Shown: positions 55,834 to 64,000 of the stretch, piece after piece | Position numbering within the stretch: position 1 is the first letter of the stretch | Layout: each line of letters begins with the position of its first letter | Origin: Burkholderia sp. MS389 | GTDB taxonomy: Bacteria; Pseudomonadota; Gammaproteobacteria; Burkholderiales; Burkholderiaceae | Direction: 5' to 3' | Assembly (NCBI RefSeq): GCF_016899425.1 | Contig: NZ_CP045994.1 | Coordinates: 2,666,001 to 2,730,000, forward strand | DNA length: 64,000 nucleotides | Position numbers and translations under genes: made by a program | Notes under the pieces: generated by a model | Seen by the model: only the letters and a program-made list of their open reading frames with translations | Told to the model about the DNA's origin: nothing | Databases searched by the model: none

Positions 55834-57591
55834 TCAGTCGAGCCGCAGCTTCGCTTCGGCGAAGGCATACAGCGGGCGCCACAGCAGGCGGTTGAACAGG
55901 GTGACGAACAGGGACATCACGGCGATGCCCAGGATGATCTTCGGGAAATCGCCGGCGGCGGTGGTCCGCGCGATGTAGGCGCCGAGGCCATGCGCCTCGA
56001 TCCGGGTGCTGCCCCACTGTACGGCTTCCGACACGATGCTCGCGTTCCACGCGCCGCCCGAGGCGGTGATCGCGCCGGTCACGTAGTACGGGAAGATGCC
56101 GGGCAGGATCGCCTGACGCCACCACTGCCAGCCGCGGATGCGGAAGTTGGTCGCCGCTTCGCGATAGTCGTTCGGGTAGGACGTCGCGCCGGCGATCACG
56201 TTGAACAGGATATACCACTGCGTACCGAGCACGATCAGCGGCGACAGCCAGATGTCCGCATTCAGGTGGAAACGCGCGATCACGATCACGAACACCGGGA
56301 ACAGCAGGTTCGCGGGGAACGCGGCGAGGAACTGCGCGAGCGGCTGCAGCTTCTCGGCCAGCTTCGGACGCAGCCCGACCCACACGCCGATCGGCACCCA
56401 GATCAGCGACGCGATCGAGATCAGCACGACCACGCGCAGCAGCGTGATGAGCCCGAGCACGAGCACGTGGCCGACTTCGGCCATCGTCACGCCGGTCGCG
56501 ACGAAGCTGACGACGCGCCACACGATATAGGCCGTGCCGAGCAGCACGAGCCCCGCCCACGCGATGTCGACCGTGCGCGACGCCTTCTTCTCGACGCGCG
56601 GCAGCGTAAAGCGCATCGCGCCCGACAGCGGCAGGCGCAGCGGGATCCGCGCGGCCTTCGCGAAGAACCAGCCGGCCGGCACGAGCAGCTGATGGATCAG
56701 CCGCGTGCGGCGCACGAGGTCGAGCAGCCACGATTGCGGCGCATCGCCCGACGCGGTGTTTTCCATCCGGAACTTGTCGGCCCACGCGATGAGCGGGCGG
56801 AACAGGAACTGGTCATACGCGAGGATCACGACCGTCATCGTCAGGATCACCCAGCCGATCGCGCCGAAATTCTTGTCCGCGATCGCCTGCGCGAGATACG
56901 CGCCGATGCCCGGCAGCGTGATCGTCTGGTTGCCGACGGTGATCGCCTCCGACGCGACGACGAAGAACCAGCCGCCCGACATCGACATCATCATGTTCCA
57001 GATCAGGCCCGGCATCGAGAACGGCACCTCGAGCTTCCAGAAGCGCTGCCAGGACGTCAGGTGGAAGCCGCGCGACACCTCGTCCAGGTCGCGCGGCACC
57101 GTGCGCAGCGACTGGTAGAAGCTGAACGTCATGTTCCACGCCTGGCTCGTGAAGATCGCGAAGATCGCGGCCAGCTCGGCGCCGAGCACGCGGCTCGGGA
57201 ACAGCGCGAGGAAGAACGTGACCGTAAACGAGATGAAGCCGAGCACCGGCACCGACTGCAGGATGTCGAGGATCGGGATCAGCACCATGCCCGCGCGGCG
57301 GCTCTTGGCCGCGAGCGTGCCGTAGACGAGCGTAAACGCCAGCGACGCGACCATCGCGGCGAGCATCCGCAGCGTGGTGCGCAGTGCATATTCGGGCAGG
57401 TTCGACGGATCGAGCGAGATCTTCTGCGTCTGCAGCACGCCGATCGGCGCCAGCGTTTCGTGAAAGCCGACCACCGCCATCGCGATCAGGCAGATGATCA
57501 GCGGAAAGGCGATGAAGTCCCACCGGTTCGGCAACACGCGCCACGCGGATGCGTTGGCGGTCCGGTTCGGATTGAAGAATCCGACGTTCAT
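55834..57591 (-). CDS. Fused double-domain ABC transporter permease
   Basis: Inner-membrane protein of 585 residues with two tandem binding-protein-dependent permease domains, each with the EAA loop: EVSRGFHLTSWQRFWKLEVP (first) and REAATNFRIRGWQWWRQAIL (second). The fusion gives a full permease in one chain. ATG 57591 (MNVGFFNPNR) starts just before the first helix; the frame is open 116 codons further. It forms an operon with the ATPase gene. The family accompanies nitrate/sulfonate-type transporters, but the substrate is unknown. Confidence 0.9.
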   Translation of the reverse strand: MNVGFFNPNRTANASAWRVLPNRWDFIAFPLIICLIAMAVVGFHETLAPIGVLQTQKISLDPSNLPEYALRTTLRMLAAMVASLAFTLVYGTLAAKSRRAGMVLIPILDILQSVPVLGFISFTVTFFLALFPSRVLGAELAAIFAIFTSQAWNMTFSFYQSLRTVPRDLDEVSRGFHLTSWQRFWKLEVPFSMPGLIWNMMMSMSGGWFFVVASEAITVGNQTITLPGIGAYLAQAIADKNFGAIGWVILTMTVVILAYDQFLFRPLIAWADKFRMENTASGDAPQSWLLDLVRRTRLIHQLLVPAGWFFAKAARIPLRLPLSGAMRFTLPRVEKKASRTVDIAWAGLVLLGTAYIVWRVVSFVATGVTMAEVGHVLVLGLITLLRVVVLISIASLIWVPIGVWVGLRPKLAEKLQPLAQFLAAFPANLLFPVFVIVIARFHLNADIWLSPLIVLGTQWYILFNVIAGATSYPNDYREAATNFRIRGWQWWRQAILPGIFPYYVTGAITASGGAWNASIVSEAVQWGSTRIEAHGLGAYIARTTAAGDFPKIILGIAVMSLFVTLFNRLLWRPLYAFAEAKLRLD

Positions 57592-58095
57592 CAGGCGCCC
57601 TCCCCGGTAAGGCCGATCGAAGCCGGCAGTCGATGTTGATTCATGGCAAAGCGCACGGGCGCGGTAATTCGATTGACTGGCGATCTCGCGCACGCGGCGC
57701 GCCGTGCGTGCATGCGCTGCCGCGGCCGGTCGAGCCGGGCCGCGACGGCACGACACTACACCAACCTGTATTTCAGGTACAACCGTCCGGGGACGGCGCA
57801 GGCAACGCATGGATCGTGCCCGGCGCGTGGACGGATGGCGGGCGCGCGGTACGGAACAGCCTGGCCGCAGTCCGGCGGCCGGCACGCAGGCCCGAATTAT
57901 GCCGTGATCCGGCCCGGCCGTGAACCCGCCCCCCCGCACGCGGGCACAAACCGTGTCCGGGATCAGCAGCCGGATACGGCGAAGCAGGTATGATCGGGGC
58001 TAGCCCCCGGGGTCCGGTTCGGCCGTGTCGCCGCAACACGCACGCGCGCCGTGTCGACCGGCCCCGGGGATCGACCGACGAGCGGGAGGAAGGGA
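57592..58095. other. Divergent intergenic region with inverted repeat
   Basis: 504 bases between the ABC permease start and the Cas2-like gene. No convincing coding frame. It contains the inverted repeat ACCTG-TATTT-CAGGT (57764-57778), a candidate operator or promoter element, in an otherwise GC-rich stretch that carries several GC-dyads such as gatccggcccggcc. Confidence 0.5.
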
Positions 58096-58362
58096 ATGGC
58101 AGGAAACTTGGTGATCGTCTGTCGCGATCAGGATGCCGACGCGTTCTATGAACTCATGCAGGAGTACGGGTCGTTCCAGACGCGGCTGTCGTCCACGGCG
58201 TGGTACCTGAACATGAACGTCGTGCCGGAATCGCTGCAGGAGGAAATCCTGGAGCGCCTCGGCCGGTATACGACCGTCTATATCTTCGAGGCCACCACGG
58301 TGACCTACAACACGATCGACAGCAACGCGGCCGAGACGCTCGGCACGCTGTTCGGCGAATGA
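58096..58362 (+). CDS. Small Cas2/SinR-like fold protein
   Basis: An 88-residue soluble protein, not assigned to a named family. It starts with a beta strand (NLVIVCRDQDADAFYELMQE) and contains TRLSSTAWYLNMNVVPESLQ and TVYIFEATTVTY, a ferredoxin-like beta-alpha-beta pattern with the ST-W motif of the SinR/Cas2-like group. That match is by eye. No CRISPR array or cas gene is in the window, so it is not an adaptation protein here. A strong ribosome-binding site (gggaggaaggga) precedes ATG 58096. Confidence 0.72.
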   Translation: MAGNLVIVCRDQDADAFYELMQEYGSFQTRLSSTAWYLNMNVVPESLQEEILERLGRYTTVYIFEATTVTYNTIDSNAAETLGTLFGE

Positions 58363-58404
58363 CGCCGCGCGGCGCCCGCCCGGCCGGGCAGGCGCCGCAC
58401 CCGC

Positions 58405-59724
58405 TCATGCGGCCTGTGCGTGGGATTCGTCGTCTTTCGGCACGGCGTCGAACGGGAACGTCATCGACACGCGCAGGCCGCCTTCGGGGCGATTGCCGAT
58501 GTCGCATGCGCCGCCCAGCCTGAGCACGAGCCGCTCGACGATCGCGAGCCCGAGCCCGCTGTGGCCGTTCCCGCCGCGCGCGGGATCGAGCCGCACGAAC
58601 GGCCGCGTGGCGGCCGCGAGGTCGCGCGGCGCGATGCCGCCGCCGCTGTCGCTGACCGACAGCACGTAGCCGGCCGGCGTGCGCGCCGTCTCGACGAGTA
58701 CGGGCGGTGCGCCGTACGCATGCGCGTTGTCCAGCAGGTTCGACAGGATCCGGTCGAGCGTCGCCGTCGGCAGCCGGAAGCCGGGATCGGCCTCCAGCCG
58801 CGTCTGGACCGCCGGCGCGTTCGGCGCGACCGCGCGATAGCTGCGCGCGATCCGCTCGCACGCGTGATCGACCGGCACCGGCTCGCTGCGGTCGGCCCCG
58901 CCATGCGCAAACACCAGGAACTGGTCGACGATGTGCGACATCGAGTCGACGTCGCGCACGACGCCGTCGCGCAGCCGCGCGTCGTCCATCATTTCCGCCC
59001 GCAGGCGCATCCGCGCGAGCGGCGTGCGCAGGTCGTGCGCGACGCCGGCCAGCATCACCGCGCGATCACTGTCGGCCTGCGACACCTGCTCGACCATCTG
59101 GTTGAAGCCGTGCGTGAGCTGGCGCAGTTCGCGCGGCCCGCGTTCGCGCAGCGGCGGCACCGGCTGCCCGCGGCCGAAACGCGCGACCGCGCGAGCGAGC
59201 GAGCGCAGCGGCTGCTGTAACTGCCAGGCCGCGAACAGCGCGGCGATCACGCCGGCCGAGAAGATCGTGCCGAGCCACAGCAGCATCCGGTCGAGCGAGC
59301 GCGGCGGCCGCAGCGGCTGCACGGGCACCACGATCCAGTTGCGGTCGGCCGGCTCCTTCACCCACAGCACGGGCGGATGGCCCGGTGTGCCGATCTCGAC
59401 CTGCGTGCCAGGCGGCATCCGGTCGCTCACGTCGTCGCGGAATCGCTTCAGCGGCGGCGGCAGCCCCGCATCGCCGCCCTTCGGCACGTCGGCGCTGTCC
59501 GGCGACACAAGCCGCACGCGCGACGGCAGCGGCTGGTCGGGCGTGCGCGCGACGTGCTGGCGCACCGCGTCGACGAGGAACGCGGCCTCCTCGACCGCAT
59601 AGCGCGTCTGCATCTGGTTGCGCTCGAGCCGCATCGCGAAGAACCACGCGAAGTGCGACAGGAGCAGGACGCCAACGACGAGCAGCGCCAGCCGCCCGAA
59701 CAGCGAATCAATGGGTTTGCGCAT
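58405..59724 (-). CDS. Sensor histidine kinase (EnvZ-like)
   Basis: Inner-membrane kinase of 439 residues. Two helices (about 10-28 and 150-170) flank a periplasmic sensor domain rich in Pro, followed by HAMP, the phosphoacceptor H-box AGVAHDLRTPLARMRLRAEM and the ATPase boxes LSNLLDNAHAYGA, SDSGGGIAPRDL and GGNGHSGLGLAIV. The start overlaps the response regulator stop by 17 bases, so the two are coupled. Likely signal: periplasmic stress, as the Spy-like gene is divergent (inference). Confidence 0.94.
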   Translation of the reverse strand: MRKPIDSLFGRLALLVVGVLLLSHFAWFFAMRLERNQMQTRYAVEEAAFLVDAVRQHVARTPDQPLPSRVRLVSPDSADVPKGGDAGLPPPLKRFRDDVSDRMPPGTQVEIGTPGHPPVLWVKEPADRNWIVVPVQPLRPPRSLDRMLLWLGTIFSAGVIAALFAAWQLQQPLRSLARAVARFGRGQPVPPLRERGPRELRQLTHGFNQMVEQVSQADSDRAVMLAGVAHDLRTPLARMRLRAEMMDDARLRDGVVRDVDSMSHIVDQFLVFAHGGADRSEPVPVDHACERIARSYRAVAPNAPAVQTRLEADPGFRLPTATLDRILSNLLDNAHAYGAPPVLVETARTPAGYVLSVSDSGGGIAPRDLAAATRPFVRLDPARGGNGHSGLGLAIVERLVLRLGGACDIGNRPEGGLRVSMTFPFDAVPKDDESHAQAA

Positions 59725-60433
59725 GGGCCTCGCCGTCGGGCACGAACACGTAGCCGCGCCCGCGCACCGTCTGGATGAAGCGCGGCGTCGACGGATCCGT
59801 TTCGAGGATGCGGCGCAGGCGCCACACCTGGACGTCGATGCCGCGGTCGGTGCCGTCGTACTCGGGCCCGTGCAGCAGCTCGAGCAGCCGCTCGCGCGTG
59901 AGCGTGCGCAGCGCGTGGTTCACGAAGATCTTCAGCAGCGCGAACTCGCTGCTCGACAGCGTGGCCGGCTTGCCGTCGACCGACAGCGTGCGCGCCTGGA
60001 AGTCGAGCAGGAAGCGGCCGAACGCGAACGGCTCGCGCTGTTCGGGCGCGGCCGCCGACGGCGTCGCGCGGCGGCGGCGCAGCACGGCCTGCACGCGCGC
60101 GAGCAGCTCGCGCGGGTTGAACGGCTTGCCGAGGTAGTCGTCCGCGCCGAGCTCGAGCCCGACGATGCGGTCGACGTCGTCCGCGCGCGCGGTCAGCATG
60201 ATCACGGGGATGTCGTCGCCGGCCGCGCGCAGCTGGCGCAGCGCGGTCAGGCCGTCCACGCCCGGCATCATCAGGTCCAGCACGATCAGGTCGGGCCGCT
60301 CGCGCTCGAGGCGCTTCTCGAGCGTCGCCGCGTCGTGCAGCACGGACACTTCCATCCCCTGGCGCACGAGATAGTCGCGCAGCAGGTCTCGGAGTTCTTG
60401 GTCGTCGTCGACGATGAGGATCTGGGTAGTCAT
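59708..60433 (-). CDS. OmpR-family response regulator
   Basis: Two-component regulator of 241 residues. The receiver domain begins ILIVDDDQELRDLLRDYL, with the phosphoacceptor Asp in DLIVLDLMMPGVDGL and the conserved Lys in ADDYLGKPF. The C-terminal winged helix is the OmpR/PhoB type (LLKIFVNHALRTLTRERLLE, IDVQVWRLRRIL). It is divergent from a Spy/CpxP-like gene, the probable target. The frame continues upstream to 60715, but MTTQILIVDD at 60433 is the true start. Confidence 0.95.
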   Translation of the reverse strand: MTTQILIVDDDQELRDLLRDYLVRQGMEVSVLHDAATLEKRLERERPDLIVLDLMMPGVDGLTALRQLRAAGDDIPVIMLTARADDVDRIVGLELGADDYLGKPFNPRELLARVQAVLRRRRATPSAAAPEQREPFAFGRFLLDFQARTLSVDGKPATLSSSEFALLKIFVNHALRTLTRERLLELLHGPEYDGTDRGIDVQVWRLRRILETDPSTPRFIQTVRGRGYVFVPDGEAHAQTH

Positions 60434-60490
60434 GGCTCGAAGTTTACCGCGCGAGGGCGGAGTCGAAGAACGAAACAAAGGGGCGAAAGG

Positions 60491-60535
60491 GTTACTGCGG
60501 GTTACCGCGCAAGGGAACTGTAATGCGCGGTAACC
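60491..60535. promoter_or_regulatory. Response-regulator binding-site candidate
   Basis: Direct repeat GTTACTGCGG/GTTACCGCGC spaced by 10 bp (60491-60510), as for OmpR-type dimers, plus an 11-bp inverted repeat GGTTACCGCGC (60500-60510)/GCGCGGTAACC (60525-60535). It sits 58 bases upstream of the regulator start and 123 bases from the Spy-like gene, so control of both genes is plausible. Confidence 0.6.
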
Positions 60536-60657
60536 GGGCCGCCGCCCCGCGTAACACCCGTCGGAGCCTGCATCGCTAACCTGCGTCTTACCGGATGCGG
60601 TACCCGACTTTCCCGGCACCGCATCGCCGGACCCTTTGGATACAAGGAGTTTCTGAA

Positions 60658-61212
60658 ATGTATAAGAAGACTTCCCGCGTGGCCATCGCGGCCGCCACCG
60701 TGCTCGCTCTCGCATTCGGCACCGCGCATGCCGCGCCGCCCGACGACATGCCGCCGCCGGGCGGCCCCGGCATGCACCGGATGCACGACGGGCACGAAGG
60801 CGGCCCGTTCGGCGCGATCATGAAACTGCACGACCAGCTAAAGCTCAATGCGTCGCAGGAGCAGCAATGGCAAGCCGCCGTCAATACGATGAAGCAGAAC
60901 CGTGACGCGATGCGCAAGAGCCACGAGCAGATGCGCGAGCAGTTCAAGGCGCAGCAGAACCAGCCGATCCTCGACCTGAGCGCGATGCATTCGGCGCGCC
61001 AGCAGGCGGAAGCGCAGAACGCGCAGCTGCGCGAGCAGACGTCCGCCGCGTGGCTCACGTTCTACAACGGGCTGAACGACCAGCAGAAGACGATGGTCAG
61101 CACCGTGCTCAAGCAGCAGTTCGCGAAGATGGAACAGCGCCACGAGAAGATGAAGGCGCGCTGGGAGCAGCATCGCGCGGCCGCCAAGGGCGCGTCGGCG
61201 CCGGCGCAGTAA
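60658..61212 (+). CDS. Spy/CpxP-like periplasmic stress protein
   Basis: Exported all-helical protein of 184 residues with a signal peptide (about 1-26, ending ALAFGTAHA-APP). Residues 60-175 form a Spy/CpxP-type LTxxQ-like protein: LNASQEQQWQAAVNTMKQNR, then GLNDQQKTMVSTVLKQQFAK. Met/His-rich patches (GMHRMHDGHEGG) may bind metals. Such proteins prevent aggregation in the periplasm. It is divergent from the two-component system that probably controls it. Ribosome-binding site AAGGAG lies 8 bases before ATG 60658. Confidence 0.9.
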   Translation: MYKKTSRVAIAAATVLALAFGTAHAAPPDDMPPPGGPGMHRMHDGHEGGPFGAIMKLHDQLKLNASQEQQWQAAVNTMKQNRDAMRKSHEQMREQFKAQQNQPILDLSAMHSARQQAEAQNAQLREQTSAAWLTFYNGLNDQQKTMVSTVLKQQFAKMEQRHEKMKARWEQHRAAAKGASAPAQ

Positions 61213-61244
61213 GCCGGCGGGCCGCTCGCACGGCGGCACCGAAC

Positions 61245-61277
61245 GGGGACGCAGGCATCGGCCTGCGTCCCCTTTTT
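61245..61277 (+). terminator. Rho-independent terminator after the Spy-like gene
   Basis: Perfect 12-bp stem ggggacgcaggc/gcctgcgtcccc with loop atcg, followed by TTTTT, 33 bases after the stop. Confidence 0.92.
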
Positions 61278-61281
61278 CGTT

Positions 61282-61986
61282 TCAGGCGACGTCGAACAGC
61301 AGCACCTCGGCGCTCCGGCCGCGCGCGAACGCCACCGCGTCCACGCCGCCGATCCGCGCGCCGTCGCCGGCGGCCAGCGCGCGGCCGTTGACCTCGACCT
61401 CGCCGCGCGCCACGTGCACGTAGACGCTGCGCCCGGCCGGCACGTCGAACGCCGTCGTCTCGTCGCCGTCGATCAGCCCCGCGAAGATGCGGGCATCCGC
61501 CCGCATCGACAGCGCGCCGTCGCCGCCGTCGGGCGCCGCGACGAGCCTCAGGCGCCCGCGCTTCTCGTCGTCGGCGAAACGCCGCTCCTCGTAGCCGGGC
61601 CGCCCGCCCCGCTCGGCCGGCTGCAGCCAGATCTGCAGCAGATGCAGCGGGCGGTCGCGCGACGCGTTGGTTTCGCCGTGCATGAGCCCCGTGCCGGCGC
61701 TCATCCGCTGGATGCCGCCGGTCCGGACGATCGCGCCGCAGCCGAGGCTGTCGCGGTGCGCGAGCACGCCATCCAGCACGTAGGTGACGATCTCCACGTC
61801 GCGGCGCGGCTGCATCCCGAAACCGCGCGTCGGCGCAATCAGATCCTCGCTCAGCACGCACAGCGCGCCGACGGGCGGACGCACCGGCGCATGCGCGGTG
61901 CGGCAGGCAGACGAAAAACTGTGACTCGATTCGAGCCAGCCGTGGCGCGTATGCCAGCGGTCTTCGGCGCGCAGGATCTGGAACAT
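61282..61986 (-). CDS. Pirin-like bicupin with altered metal site
   Basis: Soluble protein of 234 residues in the pirin family. The start matches (RAEDRWHTRHGWLESSHSFS), and IVRTGGIQRMSAGTGLMHGE keeps the family His and Glu ligands. In usual pirins the first cupin has the metal ligands H-x-H in FGTHPHRDME; here the segment reads GFGMQPRRDVEI, so both histidines are replaced (Gln and Arg). This suggests loss or change of the metal site and of quercetinase-type activity. Single gene. Confidence 0.88.
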   Translation of the reverse strand: MFQILRAEDRWHTRHGWLESSHSFSSACRTAHAPVRPPVGALCVLSEDLIAPTRGFGMQPRRDVEIVTYVLDGVLAHRDSLGCGAIVRTGGIQRMSAGTGLMHGETNASRDRPLHLLQIWLQPAERGGRPGYEERRFADDEKRGRLRLVAAPDGGDGALSMRADARIFAGLIDGDETTAFDVPAGRSVYVHVARGEVEVNGRALAAGDGARIGGVDAVAFARGRSAEVLLFDVA

Positions 61987-62352
61987 TGGGGTGGACGCTC
62001 GGGGGCGCAGATGTTCTGTTCGGGTTTACCTCCACTGTAGGGGGACGTCGAACGCGCCACAATCCGCCGCCCGCGCACCGCATCGTTGCAGCCGCGGAAC
62101 CAATTGCCGAAATATTCGTTGCGAATACCGCGATTACCGCAACAGCCGATTCGAGGAATCGGTCGACCGTGCCGGATTGCCGTTTTCCGGGTATCGCGTT
62201 CGGGTAAAATACCGCCCTTTTGGCGTTCGCCGTTCCGGCGGCCGCCAACGTCAGAGCGCCGATCGGCGATTTTTGGCCGTCTAGAATACGCCGCGGCGCC
62301 CGGTTCGACCGGCCGCGAGCGCCCCCGGAAAGTCAGCAACAGAAGGATGGAA
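61987..62352. other. Divergent intergenic region with promoter
   Basis: 366 bases between the pirin and amino-acid binding protein genes. It contains a TAAAAT -10-like hexamer (62205-62210) in gggtaaaatacc for the binding-protein gene, and AT-rich ttgccgaaatattcgttgcg. No coding region is supported. Confidence 0.45.
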
Positions 62353-63135
62353 ATGAAGAAGGCCGCCCTGTGCGCCGCCCTCGCCCTCGTGGCGGGCAGC
62401 GCCTTCGCGAAGGAGTGGAAGACCGTGCGGATCGGCGTCGACGCCAGCTACCCGCCGTTCGAGTCGACCGCGCCGAGCGGCGAGATCGTCGGTTTCGACG
62501 TGGATCTCACCAAGGAAATCTGCAAGCGGATCAACGTGAGATGCGTGTGGGTGGCGCAGGATCTCGACGGAATCATCCCGGCGCTGAAGGCGAAGAAGTA
62601 CGACGTCATCGTGTCGTCGCTGACCGTCACGGACAAGCGTCGCGAACAGATCGACTTCTCCGACAAGGTGTACGACGCACCCGCACGGATGATCGCGAAG
62701 ACCGGCTCGCCGCTGCTGCCGACGGTCGCGTCGCTGAAGGGCAAGCGCGTCGGCGTCGAGCAGGGCTCGACGCAGGAAACCTACGCGAAGGCGTACTGGG
62801 AACCGCAGGGCGTGACGATCGTTCCTTACCAGAACCAGGACCAGGTCTATACCGATCTCGGCACGGGCCGCCTCGACGCGACGCTGCAGGACGAGCTGCA
62901 GGCCGACTACGGCTTCCTGCGCACGCCGCGCGGCAAGGGCTTCGCGTTCGCCGGGCCGGAAGTGAAGGATCCGAAGACGATCGGCGACGGCACCGCGATC
63001 GGCCTGCGCAAGGAAGATACCGACCTGAAGCTCAAGATCAACCGGGCGCTGGCCGACATGCACAAGGACGGCACCTACGACCGGCTGTCGCACCAGTACT
63101 TCTCGTTCAGCGTCTATTCGGCGCCGGCCCGCTGA
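62353..63135 (+). CDS. Polar amino-acid ABC substrate-binding protein
   Basis: Periplasmic binding protein of 260 residues, family 3 (lysine/arginine/ornithine/histidine type). Signal peptide 1-19 (MKKAALCAALALVAGSAFA), then the core VRIGVDASYPPFESTAPSGE, GFDVDLTKEICKRI, DVIVSSLTVTDKRREQIDFS and VGVEQGSTQETYAKAY. It binds a cationic amino acid and delivers it to the downstream permease. ATG 62353 is chosen because AAGGA (62342-62346) lies 6 bases upstream; ATG 62347 is too close. Confidence 0.92.
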   Translation: MKKAALCAALALVAGSAFAKEWKTVRIGVDASYPPFESTAPSGEIVGFDVDLTKEICKRINVRCVWVAQDLDGIIPALKAKKYDVIVSSLTVTDKRREQIDFSDKVYDAPARMIAKTGSPLLPTVASLKGKRVGVEQGSTQETYAKAYWEPQGVTIVPYQNQDQVYTDLGTGRLDATLQDELQADYGFLRTPRGKGFAFAGPEVKDPKTIGDGTAIGLRKEDTDLKLKINRALADMHKDGTYDRLSHQYFSFSVYSAPAR

Positions 63136-63364
63136 ACGCGGCCCAAGCAGCAGCAGCGGATGCGGGGGCGGCCCCGCGTCCGGGCAGTACAGGCAGTCAA
63201 CCACGCGCCGCCCGCCCCTTGCCCGTCGCTCGCGCGACGGGCGGGCCCGGCACCGTTGCCGGGGCGGACGGTCATGATACGCACGGGGCGTTCCGCGCAG
63301 CTTGGCGGACGCGTGTTTCGCGGCGCACCGCGTGCGCCGTCAGGGACCACACCAGGGACCCCAT

Positions 63365-64000
63365 ATGTTTCTACAAGGCTACGGCCCGCTGATCCTCGCC
63401 GGCACCTGGCAAACCGTCAAACTGGCGGTGCTTTCGCTTGCGCTGTCGTTCCTGCTGGGGCTGCTCGGCGCCGGCGCGAAGCTGTCGCGCAACCGCGTGA
63501 CGAACGGCGTCGGCACCGTCTACACGACGCTGATCCGCGGCGTGCCCGATCTCGTGCTGATGCTGCTGCTGTTCTACAGCCTGCAGATCTGGCTGAACAT
63601 GGCGACCGACGCGCTCGGCTGGGACCAGATCGACATCGACCCGTTCCTCGCCGGCGTGCTCGTGCTCGGCTTCATCTACGGCGCGTACTTCACCGAGACG
63701 TTCCGCGGCGCATTCCTGTCGGTGCCGCGCGGCCAGCTCGAGGCCGGCAGCGCCTACGGGATGACGAACTGGCAAGTATTCACGCGGATCATGTTCCCGC
63801 AGATGATGCGCTTCGCGCTGCCGGGCATCGGCAACAACTGGCAGGTGCTCGTGAAGTCGACCGCGCTCGTGTCGATCATCGGTCTGGCCGACGTCGTGAA
63901 GGCGTCGCAGGACGCCGGCAAGGGCACGCTGCGATTCTTCTTCTTCACGCTGATCGCGGGAGCGGTCTACCTCGCCATCACGACGATCTCGAACTTCGTG
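63365..64000 (+). CDS. Polar amino-acid ABC transporter permease (HisQ-like), 3' end outside window
   Basis: Inner-membrane permease of the HisQ/ArtQ type; 212 codons are visible and the frame is open to the window end. It starts FLQGYGPLILAGTWQTVKLA, has LIRGVPDLVLMLLLFYSLQI, the EAA-like motif GSAYGMTNWQVFTRIMFPQM and the VKSTALVSIIGLADVVKASQ segment typical of polar amino-acid transporters. It follows the binding-protein gene after 229 bases and belongs to the same import system. A second permease and an ATPase gene are expected beyond the window. Confidence 0.92.
   Translation, partial: MFLQGYGPLILAGTWQTVKLAVLSLALSFLLGLLGAGAKLSRNRVTNGVGTVYTTLIRGVPDLVLMLLLFYSLQIWLNMATDALGWDQIDIDPFLAGVLVLGFIYGAYFTETFRGAFLSVPRGQLEAGSAYGMTNWQVFTRIMFPQMMRFALPGIGNNWQVLVKSTALVSIIGLADVVKASQDAGKGTLRFFFFTLIAGAVYLAITTISNFV

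Noticed and set aside
57704..57907. Plus-strand frames in the gap upstream of the Cas2-like gene
   Set aside because: Arg/Gly-rich shadow frames without ribosome-binding site or conserved features.

Overview
The window is a high-GC (about two thirds G+C) bacterial chromosome segment. Gene content, codon use and family members point to Burkholderia, most likely the Burkholderia cepacia complex, on a housekeeping chromosome (htpG, parC/parE, uup, initiator tRNA, nth). That placement is an inference from recognised families; no database search was run. The first gene (nth) and the last (a polar amino-acid ABC permease) are cut by the window edges.

Layout. 1-11.4 kb: nth, a DMT transporter, a DUF1841 gene, two small c-type cytochromes, a MoxR/VWA chaperone-like pair, a BenE-type transporter, transaldolase, a VOC protein, a DUF3311 + sodium:solute symporter pair and a spermidine-synthase-like methyltransferase. 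11.6-14.7 kb is an accessory patch: a GT87-like membrane glycosyltransferase broken by a single frameshift in a C-run, then a ParA-like ATPase with a DUF4238-like partner. 14.7-17.7 kb is the translationally coupled htpG-ubiC-DNA glycosylase operon, preceded by a 14-bp tandem repeat. 18-24 kb is a MocR-regulator-linked cluster (VOC, EamA exporter, aminotransferase, RidA, PhzF) that looks like a small amino-acid/imine metabolism unit. 24-30 kb: a GGDEF-EAL protein, ChrA, a PACE exporter with divergent LysR, and a CopD-like protein. 30-38 kb: parC, parE, uup, a DUF4399 protein, rubredoxin and tRNA-Arg(CCU).

Immediately after tRNA-Arg lies a 1.8-kb patch of clearly lower GC. It holds an unrecognised 250-aa gene, a 78-aa immunity-like gene and a truncated PHP-domain gene, which look like the remains of a genomic island. 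39.9-53.2 kb returns to core-like genes: DUF72, a methyltransferase, an ECF sigma/small membrane protein/ferredoxin operon, initiator tRNA, SDR/TetR pair, ecotin, small envelope proteins, an MFS transporter, otsA, tandem paralogous lipoproteins and a TPR protein. A second AT-rich patch (53.2-54.16 kb) holds an unknown 228-aa protein and the tip of a truncated larger gene. 54.4-64 kb: an ABC transporter without a visible binding protein, a small Cas2/SinR-like protein, an EnvZ/OmpR-type two-component system divergent from a Spy/CpxP-like periplasmic protein, a pirin lacking two metal ligands, and a polar amino-acid ABC uptake system.

The best candidates for undescribed biology are the two low-GC patches (possible toxin-immunity pairs), the ParA-like/DUF4238-like pair, the ECF sigma operon and the Cas2-like orphan. 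None can be assigned a function from sequence alone.
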